A DNA stretch of 64,000 nt. It comes from Artemisia argyi. Its lineage: Eukaryota; Streptophyta; Magnoliopsida; Asterales; Asteraceae. Below the pieces are notes generated by a model. The model worked only from the letters and a program-made list of their open reading frames with translations, searched no databases and was not told where the DNA came from. This document shows positions 11,203 through 23,485 of this stretch, one piece after another; the stretch's first letter is position 1; every line of letters starts with the position of its first letter. The position numbers and the translations under genes are program-made. The stretch is from contig CM060709.1 in assembly GCA_030686995.1 (NCBI GenBank), positions 13,724,872-13,788,871 on the forward strand, in the 5' to 3' direction.

Positions 11203-14200
11203 ATGGCTCAAACTGATAACACCAACTTTCGTTCTGTGTTCAAAACTTATTTTGAACGAGAAAAATTGACTGGCTCAGAGAATTCCAATGATTGGTATCG
11301 TTCACTAAGGATTGTCCAGCGAGTGACTGGTCAACTTGAAATCTTGAAAACGCCTTGTCCTGAAGAACCTGTAGGCACGGCAGCTACTGATGCTGCTAAG
11401 GCCAAATGGAATCTTGATTGCAAGGAACATATTGATGTGGCCGCAATGATGTTAGGGGCTATGTCCACACCTCTTCAAAGGCAGTTTGAGGAGTATTTCC
11501 CCATGAACATGATTGATGAACTCAAGAAACTCTATGAGAAACCATCAAATGTAGAGATTTACGATTTGATGGAGGCTCTACATGGTTGTGAGCAGGGTGA
11601 TGGTGAACCTGTGAGTGCTCATGTGTTGAAGATGAAAAGTTTCATGGATCAACTACAAACACTTAAGAAACCCTATGACAATGATATGGCTGTGAACTTA
11701 ATCAATAGATCCCTTAACAAGGATTTTAATGGTTTTGTGAGGAACTTCAATATGCATTGCGTGGGGAAGACAGTAAGTGAATTGCACGCACTGCTCATTG
11801 ATTATGAGAAAGGGTTGACACCAAAGGCTCCTACGCCCCAAGTTCTTGCTATACAAGGGGGTAGAATTAACAAGCCAAATGCGAACAAGAAGAAGGGTAA
11901 AGGAAAGAAGAAAGCTGATAAGAATAAGCAGGTTATGGCTTATCAACCATCTCAACCTAAGAAGAACCCTCCTGTCAAGAATAATCCAAAGAATGATCAA
12001 GGATGCCATTACTGCAAGGTGATGGGCCATTGGAAGAGGAATTGTCCTCTTTATCTCGATGACTTGCGAAACAATAAGGTTAAGAAGACTGGGCACATGG
12101 GCGCCAGCACTTCAGGTAACTTATTTGTCATTGAATTATTTACTTTATCTCGTAAATTAAATTCCTGAGTATATGATACTGGATGTGGTATTAATATTTG
12201 TAATACACTTCAGGGGTTTAGAGAGGAAAGGAGACTAGCTTATGGGGAGCAATTTCTGCATGTGGGAAATGGAGCACAAGCAGCAGTTGAAGCCATAGGA
12301 ATGTTTGATTTAGTTTTACCTTCGGGTTTAGTACTTTGTTTAAACAATTGTCATTATGCACCTTCTATAATTAGAGGTGTTGTTTCCTTTTCATGTTTGT
12401 TGGATCTTGGTTTTTCTCATACTATTGATGGCAATAAAATTTCTGTTTCTTTAAATGATGTATTTTATTTTAATGCTGTTGCTGTGAATGGTGTGTTTGA
12501 AATTGATATGAATAATTGTGTGACTTCCAACAATAATAATAATTCGATGTACAACATAAGTAAGAGAATGAAGTATGACTTGAATTCATCTTACCTTTGG
12601 CACTGTAGACTTGCCCATATAGGCAAGACTCGCATGCAAAAGCTGCAACGTGAAGGGCTTTTGAATAATATCAATGATGAGTCATTTGATAAATGCGAAT
12701 CTTGTATTTCTGGGAAGATGACGAAGAAACCTTTCCATAATAATATGGAAAGAGCTTCAGATCTACTTGGTTTGATATACACGGATGTATGTGGACCACT
12801 TAGACATGTGTCAAGGAGAGGTGCTGTCTACTTCTTAACTTTTACGGATGATTTCAGTCGTTATGGTTATGTTTATTTACTTAAACATAAACATGAGGTG
12901 TTTGAAACATTTAAAGTTTTCAAAGCAGAAGTAGAATTGCAATTGGGAAAGAAGATTAAAGCTCTTCGTTCTGATCAAGGTGGTGAATATCTTAGTCAAG
13001 ATTTTAAAGATTTCTTAACTGGGAATGGAATTGTCCAGAATCTCACATCTCCATATACTCCACAACAAAATGGTGTATTTGAGAGAAGGAATCGTACATT
13101 GTTGGACATGGTTCGATCAATGTATAATCTTACTAACCTTCATTTGTTTTTTTGGGATTATGCTCTTGAAACAGCTGTTCGTATTTTGAATATGGTTCCC
13201 ACCAAGAAGGTTGATAAGACACCATATGAGATATGGACTGGAAAAGCTCCGAATTTGTCTTATTTAAAGGTCTGGGGTTGTGAGGCGTATGTTAAACGTG
13301 ACTCACAAGATAAACTCCAACAAAGATCTGTCAAATGCATTTTTGTAGGATACCCTAAGGAAACTATGGGTTATTACTTTTACAACCCACCTGAGAACAA
13401 AGTGTTTGTTGCAAGATATGGTGATTTTCTTGAAAGTGAATTTGTGGTTCAAGAAATCAGTGGGAGAGTATATGATCTAGAAGATGATCTAAATAATGCA
13501 TTACCTTCAGAAAACACTAGCACACTTCCTATAGAACCGGAAAGTCTAGGTCCTCCACCGGAAGTTGAAGTAATTCCCATTCGCAGATCTTCAAGATCTG
13601 TGAAAGCTCCTGACCGTCTATGTCTTAATGTAGAGGTTGATGAGCATACACTAGGGGATCTTAATGAACCTACTAGTTATAGAGCTGCCATTAATAGCCC
13701 TCAAAAAGCTAAATGGAAAGCTGCTATGGATGGGGAAATACAATCCATGCATGATAATGAAGTCTGGGAAGAAGTTGACTTACCTCCTGGTGCCAAGGTA
13801 GTTGGGAGTAAGTAGCTTTACAAAATCAAGACTGACATGAATGGATATGCACACATTTATAAGGATCGTCTAGTTGCTAAAGGTTTTACTCAAACTTTTG
13901 GAATTGATTACGAGGAGACGTTTCTCCTGTAGCAGACATAAGAGCTATAAGAATTCTCATAGCTATAGCAGCGTACTATGATTATGAGACTTGGCAAATG
14001 GATGTGAAAACCGCTTTCTTAAATGGTCATCTAGATGAAGACATCTATATGGCACAACCAGAAGGGTTTGAAAATCCAGATTTTCCAAATCGTGTTTGCA
14101 AGCTTAAGAGATCCATTTATGGATTAAAGCAAGCATCACGACAATGGAACAAGAGGTTTGATGCTGAAATTAAAAAGTTTGGATTCACTCAAAATCTTGA

Positions 14201-15266
14201 TGAGCCATGTGTGTATCACAAAGCTAGTGGGAGTGATAATGTAACTTTCCTAATTCTATATGTTGATGACATATTGATAATGGGAAAAGACATTCCAAGT
14301 TTGTAAAAGGTTAAGGCATATCTTGGAAAGTGCTTTTCTATGAAAGATTTAGGAGAAGCTGCATACATTCTGGGAATCAAAATCTATAGATATAGATCAA
14401 GGCGGTTAATTGGATTAAGTCAAAGTGCTTACATTGACAAAATATTGAAGAGATTCAATATGCAAAATTCCAAGAAAGGATATTTGCCGATGGAAGTAAA
14501 ACATGGCTTATGTAATGAGTTTTGTGCTTCAACACCTGCTGAGGTGGCTCGCATGAGTAAAGTTCCTTATGCTTCTGCTGTAGGATCTATTATGTATGCG
14601 GTTAAGTGCACAAGGCCAGATGTGGCGTCTGCTCAAAATATTACCAGTCAATTTCAACAGAATCCAGGTAATAAACATTGGATTGCTGTTAAGCATATTC
14701 TTAAGTATTTGAGGAATACAAAAGATATGTTTTTGGTATATGGTGGAAATCCAGCTGCAGAACTTTGTGTTACAGGTTTCTGCGATGCATCCTTTCAAAG
14801 TAATAAAGATGATTCGAAGTCTCAGACGGGTTATGTCTTTGTTATCAATGGAGGAGCTGTAGACTGGAGGAGCAAGAAGCAGAGTACAATTGCGATGTCT
14901 GCAACAGAAGCTGAATACATTGCTGCTTCAGAAGCTGCTATGGAGGCTGTTTGGATTAGGAAATTCGATTATGGGCTTGGTGTTATGCCTTCAATTGAAT
15001 TACCTATTAATATGTATTGTGACAATTCTGCTGCAATCATATTTGCCAATGAACCTGGAGTCATGAGAGGCACCAGACATTTTCTACGGAAGTATCACTT
15101 TGTTCGTGAAAAGGTTGACGAAGGTGAAATAAATCTGCTGAAAGTTCACACAGATGAAAACTTAGCTGATCCGTTCACTAAGGCTTTGGCGAAAGAGAAG
15201 CTTAATGAATTAGCCAATGGAATTGGACTTAAATTAGCTAGTAGTTTCATGCATAACTGTGATTAG
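11203..15266 (+). pseudogene. Copia gag-pol polyprotein, broken by three stops and a frameshift
   Basis: Starts ATGGCTCAAAC after a long leader. Gag ends in a zinc knuckle CHYCKVMGHWKRNC. The protease motif DTGC is at about 12175, directly after an in-frame TGA (12166-12168) where copia proteins usually have Trp. Integrase follows with its HHCC segment (WHCRLAH...CESC) and D-D-E core (TDVCGP, RSDQGGEY, PQQNGVFERRN). A TAG at 13813-13815 again replaces an expected Trp. One T appears lost near 13922, shifting the frame by one. RT has YVDDILI. A TAA at 14304-14306 probably replaces Gln. RNase H shows CDASF and SATEAEYIA. All three stops are explained by G:C to A:T changes. The polyprotein would produce virus-like particles and cDNA and integrate it; this copy cannot without help. 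Confidence 0.93.
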
Positions 15267-16073
15267 TATTTGGATAAAGGATATTGTAAACAATTATTAT
15301 TTTAATGAAATAAAGTATGTTGGTATGTTTATTTCTATTGTTAATTATTGTTGTCCTATTTTTGCATGTTTAAATCCATTAATAAGAGTTATTCTAAATT
15401 GTCCGTTGTCAGTTAATAATATGGGAATATTATTAAATTAAGACAAATCTGAAGTTGATATAATATACTTAAGTATATTGATGCGTAGACATGTCATTTC
15501 AGACGATATTCGATGATACTGAATATAGGACTTATCCCAACTATATGATATTACTTTATGGATCTTGTCATTAAGTAAATCATAAGAAGTTATCCTTAGA
15601 CTTGAGATACATGATAACGGTCATGAATGTAGTACATTTTTGTGGAACAACTTAACGCTATACGTAACTGGTAGTCATAAGGGTTGTTTTCGGAAGTGTT
15701 ACAAAGTTTGTGTGTTTTGCTTGTAATCAATAAAGAATTTGTTCCTTCAAATTAATTTTTGGAGTTTAATACTGCTGGGCACCTCGTAGGGTTGTCAAGG
15801 TGTTTGCGTGGCCACGCCCAAGGTCTTTCTTGAAAGGTTCAAAAGATTTGGTAATCTTGTCAATTTCTAAAAACGAGAAACAGAATGGTTAATTAAGGAA
15901 TGACCTAGATCCATATACTTATTTAACACGGTATTAGAAACAAAGGGATAATAATAATGAGAAATCATTAAAAGGTTTTCCAGGAGCCTTACTCAAGTTG
16001 TACTAGAGGCATCGGCGTGTTGCAAGACGCTAACCGATGTGATCACACTATTATGATATGTCTAAGTGGGAGT
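15267..16073 (+). other. 3' untranslated region and polypurine tract of the copia element
   Basis: Non-coding stretch between the pol stop and the 3' LTR. The last bases, AAGTGGGAGT at 16064-16073, are the polypurine tract that primes plus-strand synthesis. Confidence 0.8.
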
Positions 16074-16861
16074 TGTTGGTTTTATAGACAAAATAATAAT
16101 AGTGTGTGTTAGGATCGAACTTGAGATCACGGGATTGCACACAATACGTATGAAGAGAAAATGTAATAATTATTTATAAAATGTTATAATTAATTATTAA
16201 ACACAAAACAAATAATAATAATTAGTATTATTGATTAATGACTAATTATTTATTAAACGAAGATTAGGAAAGTAATTACTAGACAAAACATGAAAACAAG
16301 AGAAGGTTCCGGAATCCCCTAGGGGGTGCCAAAACCGATCGGCCCAAGGGGGTAATCCACCTCCATTGTGCCTTGAGCTCCAAGTTTTGTGTAGTATATA
16401 AGGAAACCCAAAATGTAGGTTTTTCTCATAACTTGTACACACACATCTTGGTGTTTTCTCCTCTCCTTTTCTCCTTGGTCGATCCATCAAACGAACCCCC
16501 TTAGGGATTTGATTTTCTTGTGTCAAAAATTGTTTTGTGTTTATTACTTGCAAATACTTTTCTTGAATTAGTACGTGTGTACAAGAACGTGAATCAAACA
16601 CACTATTGTTTGATTCTTGGATTGAATTACAAAAAGGTAAGGGGTAATTCATATAATCCTTATAAACCCTAATTAGGGTTCATTGGTTCCGGAAGATTGC
16701 ATTGATTCTTGTTCGGGCTAGAATCACAAAGGTACGTTTACGATTTAAATAATTGATTAATTAATTACATGTTATTCGATCTATTATAATTGCTTCCGCT
16801 CATGCTCACTTTGATGTATTTGGTTTATTAATATGAATGTCATGATATAATAATTCCAACA
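16074..16861 (+). repeat. 3' LTR of the copia element
   Basis: Same length as the 5' LTR. Five differences were seen by eye (for example TTAAGATCG versus TTAGGATCG). Followed by the GTAAC target duplication. Confidence 0.93.
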
Positions 16862-16866
16862 GTAAC

Positions 16867-17746
16867 AGCAAAGTAATTGGTAGAATTATGAAGGAGATGA
16901 TGATCTTAGAAGCCATTAGAGAAAGATTAAGATGATTGTGAAGTAGATTTCGAAGGGTTAAGCAATGATGGAACTATGGGGTAGATTACGAAGGGTTAAG
17001 CAATGATGGAACTAGGGGTTGTCCCGCAGTTTCACGAGACCTGTTATGTTGGTAGAAGACAAGACCCCAACTCGTCATACTCGAAACAAAATTCAGCTCA
17101 CGCCCACGAGACCCCAACTCGTCATACTTGAAGTAATGTTCTATAGACCCAACACGGGCGTGGGTAGAAGACCAGTGTCGGGTCTTTAGAACGTAAACCT
17201 ATAAAACATGAATTCGATGAAGCAAACATGGAGTCTGCCTATATTCGGTTCAGACACAGCTTATTTCTACGTGTTTCATAAGATTACACATTGCTATTGT
17301 TCTGTATGCTCTTTTCTGTACATTTTTACAATAGATGGACCTAGCTACTAATTCGTTTCTCCTTCTTGTTATGTCAAATTTCCGTCGATATATTCTTATA
17401 CAAATTATGTATCCGCATAATCAAATCACGCACTTGTGCATATTGATTATGATAACTTTGTACCTGTCTAGAGACCATTGAATCTTACCTATATATTATC
17501 CAAGCGAGAATTCTACCAAAACAAATGAAGGTCTGACAAAGAACAATCTTAAAGCTAGAAAAAATTAAACCGCATGTCAACATCAGCTAAATGCTCGTCT
17601 TTACACCAAAAACATCAGTCACAGTTTCACATTTTCAGCATTTTACTTAATAGATGACGGATCAAACCAAGTTAAAAGTTAGGAATGATCTTCTTTACCT
17701 GGTCGAAAAAGTAGTCAGCTTTGTAAATGCTTCAATGTGTTTTAGA
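16867..17746. other. 3' flank of the PP2C gene, with a 38-bp tandem duplication
   Basis: No coding gene. Two adjacent 38-bp units, 16943-16980 and 16981-17018, differ at only two or three bases (core CGAAGGGTTAAGCAATGATG). The segment just below 17747 should hold the 3' UTR and polyadenylation site of the minus-strand PP2C gene; no strong signal stands out. Confidence 0.5.
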
Positions 17747-20700
17747 TCATGTACTTCTAAATCCTGCTTTCCGTAGCTTTTTCTTTGACTTTAGATCAAC
17801 AACGACCACAGATATGTTGTCAGAACTTTGCCTTCCCATGGCTATTTCAGTCAGGCTATCGGCAAGGGTTTGTGCAGCTGATGGTTCATCGTTAGTGGCT
17901 GCAGACCGGCGTTTCCTGCGTAAAATCCGGCGAGCCACCTCACCGACCTCATTGTTTGTCATGACATCCCAAAGTCCATCACTTGCTAATATTAAGCACT
18001 CGTCCTCGTCGGTTCTTGTTGTGAAAGTTATTTCGGGCACCGGGATGATCCATGGTCTTAAGTAACGGTCACCTGAAGTACACAAGAGATTGGTTAATTA
18101 GAGATGAAAAAACGGGTCAAGACAGGTTTGTGTCAAAATGGTTTGGTCCAGGTTAGGTTAGCCCGCATTGAAGTACCATGTCTAGATATTATCCATATCG
18201 TATTTTTACCCTGACAAAAACGGACCCCTATTTAATTTTTATTAGCGAGGATTATTTCCAATGAGTAAAGTTACAAAATCGATCTAGATGATATGGAAAC
18301 ATCTTAAAGTAAGGTGTATGTAAGGCGTCACCCAGCCCAACCCTTTTCGACACGCATTAAATTTGTTGACTATTTGACTTAATCCCCTCTAACCAGTTTC
18401 CCAACCCGGCCACTTCAGCACATATAAATACATAGAATAGCTAGAGACAACGCACCCTCTCAAGAGGCCATATTCACATTCTATAGAAAAGTGATGTACG
18501 AGATACCTATAGCTCTGGACATAGCAAGGACTCCTAATACTCTTGCTCCGTGCCAGTATATGACTTTGCCGTCCTGTTTTTCAATTCTCAATAGTTCATC
18601 TTCTCTATCAGGCTACAAAAGCAGCAACATAGCAGATGTCATGCAACCTTAGTTTGGAAAGATTGATACATATGTAAAGGTTTCTGTCAATATAAATGAT
18701 ATTAGTGATCGCCAAATCAGTCTTGCTAAAGGTCGCAAAATGAGCGCCAAGATAATGGGTCAAAACTGGTAATTCTGGGTGCCTGGCTTGACCCAAGATA
18801 CTTTTTCCTAACAGCACAAGTGATCTAGGAGGTTTTAATGCATTTACACAATTTTCAACCCGTTTACCCTTATTTTTAACATTATGTGGTGCGGTGTGTC
18901 TAACTGACTTAAGAGCAACATGAATTAACACAATTGGTCGTAGAATGTTGAGACCTTCTGATCAACTGTCAAAGGAATAGTTTCCGTTCCACGGCACAAC
19001 ACTGCTCGCGAGTCACCACAGTTGGATACGATGATTTGGCAGCCAGATAAGACAGCCACAATGGCAGTTGATCCTACTATTTCTGGTGCTGCTGCCTCTG
19101 TGAGCACTTCATTATCAGCCCTCTCGAAGCTGCTCGACAACACTGCTTCCCACTTTTGCTTCCATTTAAAGCCATCAACCGCTTCTTGATCCCACTCTTC
19201 AGCTATTACTTCATGCATTCGCTCCGCGCAAAAGTTTGCCACCTTTATTAATACACCATCAGTCAAGTTATAAAAACACTTTCTCAGTATGCAAAGTAAT
19301 AACAATGTGAAAGATGTAAAAGTACCGAATCCTTAAGTTCTTTAAAGCTTCAAGAAGAGACAATAAATACTATTTGAAGATCATGAAACATTTCAATCCT
19401 TCATTTTCAATTTTGTGGATCACATCTTTGCATTAGTAATTGGGACACACTTAATGGCTCATATTAAATACACATCAAATGGTAAAGCTTACATGTGAAA
19501 CGTATTTTCAAGAACTATTTGATAAATTAAAACCAATATCTTCCGATTAAAGTACAAGCGTTAGGTTTCAAACAACATTTAATAAATTCACAAAGTTCTG
19601 TTGAAAGCGGGGTGGAGTAGTTTTTATGATATAAAAGGTATCAAATAGACGTCACATAAACCAGAAAACGGTCCAACCAAAAATCAATTAAGAATGTACG
19701 TAGGGTTGGCATGGATAGGATGTAATCTTTATTGTAACATTTGGTTGCGGTATCACAACACACCACTGCTAGCAGCTGATGTAATATTCAGTCATATTGA
19801 TGTAGGTTGGGGTTGGAACCATAAACGCGTAAAACCTTACCATGATTAGTTGTTTTAAAGGTTGTGAAATTCTTTTATTCTGAATTTATATCTAAACATC
19901 TTATCTTTAAGGGCATGTTTTAGCTTCTCGATCAGTGGCAATAACAAAGATATAGTAACTTTTTTATGGTTGCAATCGGCAAATTTTTGTAGAGGAAAGT
20001 TTTTGTCTGATAGGAGAATATATATGGAAATGTATTTAGACCTCATAAATTAATTCAGTTAAAGATGGCATAGAAATAAAAGTTGCATAACCAAAAAAAT
20101 GAGAGCATTCCTCATGGAAATGGTCTAAAAATAACAACATTTCATATAGTACAAGAAGTCGGTTTAGGCCAAATGCCCATTTTCTTTACATTAGTCTCAA
20201 AGAGAATAATGAGTCGTCAATTGTTTTCAAACCAATGTGAAACTTCCACCCGCGGTTTAACTTTTCTACGTTCTTTATAAATCCTCTTTCTTGGCATTGG
20301 TCTTTAAACAAACGGTATAAATTTTCATGTGTCCTCTTACAATTATTTCCTCATGATACAAATCACATACATCAAATGAAGATATATTTCTAGATTGAGC
20401 ATGAAATGTACACGTTTTCGTAAAAAAGTTATATATATAGATACATGCTAACAGTAGTGAACTCGGAATAAAAGTCACGAGGTGGATTTTATTAATACTA
20501 GTGAAGACTCGTAACACAAATACTTAGAACCAGACGCATTTCGAAAAAAACGGATATATTTTGAAATATATTGACACTAAGAAAAGTTAGGGAACGGAGG
20601 GGTAAAAGGTGGTTATGGGGTACGCATAACAACACCCATCTTAGACTCACCGTAATGCATCGGTCGTCCTTGTGGTCGACCTCCAAATGGAACATGTCCG

Positions 20701-23430
20701 ACCCATTACGCTCCTGCATGTCAACGTGTCACATGCCCAAAAAAGAGAGATGGTCTTATTTTAGACCGAGTCGTGTGGAAGAAAAAACACCCCCAACGTC
20801 AAATTTTTTGACCATTAGTCATTACGTAAAAAAGTATATGTTCTTTAACAATTTAAATAACTTACCCTATAAATACCCCATTACTTCTCCATTTTTATAC
20901 AGATCAGAGGTTCCATTTGTGACTTACGATGTAACTTATAAATGAGGATACTATCTTACTGACGGGATATATCCGGAATGGTCTGTTGTTGTTAAGTCTA
21001 TTTCACTGCCAGGCTCGAATGATACGAAGCTAATGAGGTACAAGCAAGCACATAAAGCAACAAGAAAAAATGTGAAACGAACGTTTGGCATACTCAAGAA
21101 AATATGGGCTATAATAAAAACTCCAGCATAGCCGATGTTGCTAAAGAAAATAACGGATATGCATCATATTACGTAATATGATTTTAAAATACAAAAGGCT
21201 AGCAATCGCTCCCGGCTTTTTTCATGAGGAGCAACATCGTGATTATGATCCCGTATGAACGCATGAAGAAACGTTACAAGTTATTAGACATATGCACAAC
21301 GAAACAACTCATCTAACCTTTAATCTGATTTAGTAGAACGCATTTGACATGAACAAAATGAAGACTAATTTGTAGTTTAAGTTTTTTTTTTTTAATTTTT
21401 ATTGTGATTTTTTTCATTTAATTTGAATTATTAATGTAATAGTTTTAATTATTATTGAAAATTTAATTTTATTGTTTAAAAAAATATAAATAAAAAAATG
21501 GTGTTCTCTTTCATTCTATTACAGCTTGTGCCTTAGATTTTGGGCATGATTGGTAGGAGGTTATGGGGGTGAGAAATGAGAAAGATAATGAAAAAATGTG
21601 CCTAATAGTGTATAATGCAATAACACATTATCCTATAGTGGGTAATGTACAATTACCCAATAAATTGGTGGAATGCTTTTCTTTACCTTTACTTTTCCCT
21701 TTTCCCACAATTATCATTCACTTTCCCTTTCCTTTTTTTTCCCGAGTTTGAACCAAGCACACGCTCGTATTTTTTAAAATAATACTTTAAATTATTAAAG
21801 TAGTACAAAAGTAAAGTAAAATAGTACGAGTAGTACTGACAGCATTTATTTAATCAAGTACATTAATTATTTTTGTTACAGGAACACCAAACACGTGTGC
21901 CAGAAACAAAGTAGAAGAATAAATGTTATCGATATAGGCCACTACAGAACATGCAACGTGTCCTGGCATGTCAAAATCAGCAACTTTGTAAAGTTAAAAA
22001 TCTACATATCTGGCCAACTTTATTTGTTACTCTTCCTCTTCCAAAACTTTTTTACATAAACCATAATACAGTAGTATTTTTCTAACACAAAAATGTATAC
22101 TTTTTGCAGATTTTTGTATCTTTTTCTATGGGTCTCTGTCATTTTTTAAATAAAAAACTGTTTTTTCTCTGTATTTTTTGTGGGTCCATCATTACTTTTT
22201 GTTTGCTTAACTTATGCTCCAGGACACAAGTTAAAAAACCCCACCATAATATACTGTTTTTTAAAAAAATTAAATATCTCTAAGTCCCAAAACATATATG
22301 ATGCTATTAATAAGAAATTTACATAAAATAACACTATGTAATAAAGTTTTGTTAGTATTATTTACAAAAGAGTACGTTTATATATTGGCTTTTTAAATAC
22401 TTATTGTATGACATAATGTCAGTTTTTTAATTTTTTTCTTGTAGTACGGTTGGTGTAACCAGCTCATGTTTTTCAAATGAACTTTAATATCATGAAATAT
22501 GGTTGGTACCATTAATATCAAAATAAAATGCTGCTTAAATCTACGTTCATCAATTCAAAATCCAACTATACATATAATTACATGTGATCTAACTTACGTA
22601 AACTATTTTTTTATTTTCACACACCAATATACAAGGAGATAAAACACTATATAAACACAATAAAAATAACAAAAGTTATAAAAGCAGATAAAGCAGTATG
22701 TAAACATGGTACAAATAACAAACTAATAAAACTTGTTTTTTGTCGTGTCACCGAATAAGTATGAAAATGCCGCTTAAATCAATGTTCATCAATTCAAAAT
22801 CCAACTATACACATAATTAACATGTGATCTAACATGGGTATAATATTTTTTTGATTTTTACACACCAGTATTAAAGCACATAAAAAACAACAATAACATA
22901 CTCTGATCATCAAAACGCAGGTGAAATGTAGACAGATATTACCCTTACGGTATAATAAAGCTAAAAATAAGTAGACTAATTCCAGAAAGACCTCCGGCAA
23001 GTGTATGCATGCAGATATATATACTCAGATAAAGCAGTATGTAAATACAGTACAAATAACAAAAGTTATATATATAAAAGCTTACTTGTGAACCACCATG
23101 ACCATCATAAACACCAAAGAAATGCACCGGAGCCACCTCACCACCACCATCACTAACACAACCACCGACGTGATCACACGTCCGAGACATAAACCCCGGC
23201 ACCACCGCCACCGCATCCTCCATCTCCTTCCGACGTCCGATCACCGACGTAAACCCCCACTCCACCACCTTACTCCTCCCTACACATTTGCTCCTCAACC
23301 GCCCTCCTCCGTCGTCTATCTCCCCGGAGGAGGTGGTGCTTATCGAGATGTTGCCCGAGGAGTCGCTGAATAGTGATGACACTGTTGAGCTCATTGATGA
23401 GAGTTCTCCTTCTTCAGAATCCGTAGCCAT
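17747..23430 (-). CDS. Clade A protein phosphatase 2C (ABA co-receptor type), four exons
   Basis: Mg/Mn-dependent Ser/Thr phosphatase. Clade A members bind PYR/PYL receptors in presence of abscisic acid and otherwise hold SnRK2 kinases off. Exons on the minus strand: 23430-23086, 19242-18955, 18612-18507, 18072-17747, all with GT/AG borders, giving 354 codons. The start ATG at 23430 gives about 57 residues before the catalytic core. Visible motifs: RRKEMEDA (66-73), metal-binding DGHGG (109-113), GSTA (172-175), SNCGDSRA (188-195), DQKPDRED, GDRYLRP (from 247), ASDGLWDVM (Asp278) and SDNIS (Asp331). Trp231 in [20 protein letters not shown] is the tryptophan-lock residue that contacts the ABA-receptor complex, so it should be receptor-sensitive, unlike AHG1. 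The protein is shorter than the usual 400-500 residues because the N-terminus is short. Wording of the core is mixed between the AHG3/HAI and ABI/HAB groups, so no symbol is given. Confidence 0.93.
18073..18506 (-). other. PP2C intron 3
   Basis: Donor G|GTATCTCG (18506 downward) and acceptor TTCAG|GTGACC (18072). The codon for Gly247 is split across it. No other feature seen. Confidence 0.85.
18613..18954 (-). other. PP2C intron 2
   Basis: Donor AAG|GTCTCA and acceptor TTTTGTAG|CCTGAT. The intron falls between Lys211 and Pro212 of the conserved K-PDRED motif. No nested element seen. Confidence 0.85.
20571..21360 (+). mobile_element. PIF/Harbinger transposon remnant in PP2C intron 1
   Basis: Plus-strand translation of 20905-21130 gives a decayed C-terminal part of a Harbinger nuclease: [19 protein letters not shown], then [19 protein letters not shown], with stops just before GYY and after KTPA. 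These match the conserved end of HARBI1-like transposases. An upstream AT-rich stretch with TATAAATACCCC (20870) may be the old promoter, followed at once by the 3' part of the gene, so most of the coding region is deleted. Antisense to the host gene. TIRs were not identified with confidence. Confidence 0.65.
21541..21766. mobile_element. Possible Tourist-like MITE
   Basis: GGGCATGATTGGTAGG near 21541 and, at the right, GAACCAAGCACACGCTCG near 21749-21766 are weakly inverted copies (shared TTGGT core). No target duplication was verified, so this is tentative. Confidence 0.3.
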
Positions 23431-23477
23431 TGGTGTTTTAATACTGGTGAATTTTGAGGCCTGTGCAGTCGCAAACC

Positions 23478-23485
23478 TATTTATA
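23478..23485 (-). promoter_or_regulatory. TATA box candidate of the PP2C gene
   Basis: Minus-strand TATAAATA lies about 48 bases upstream of the chosen start codon, which would make a very short 5' UTR. It is the only good TATA word close to the start. Confidence 0.45.

Larger units (their letters stand above)
8715..16861 (+). mobile_element. Complete Ty1/copia LTR retrotransposon (8147 bp)
   Basis: Two 788-bp LTRs (8715-9502 and 16074-16861) differ at only 5 positions by eye. The element is flanked by a perfect 5-bp target duplication GTAAC (8710-8714 and 16862-16866). A primer site follows the 5' LTR and a polypurine tract precedes the 3' LTR. The domain order gag, protease, integrase, RT, RNase H is that of copia. 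The few LTR differences imply a recent insertion, yet the single gag-pol frame is broken by three stops and one frameshift, so this copy cannot be autonomous. Confidence 0.95.
19243..23085 (-). other. PP2C intron 1 (3.8 kb) with nested repeats
   Basis: Donor CAA|GTAAGC at 23085 and acceptor AAAG|GTGGCA at 19243. It interrupts the gene right after DGHGGSQ. It contains the PIF/Harbinger remnant at 20571-21360, a possible small MITE near 21550-21766, and direct repeats of about 110 bp (22524-22632 and 22762-22872, sharing CATCAATTCAAAATCCAACT). Otherwise AT-rich sequence. Confidence 0.8.

Noticed and set aside
17727..18065. Plus-strand open frame of 112 codons
   Set aside because: Antisense shadow of PP2C exon 4, which has clear phosphatase motifs and splice sites.
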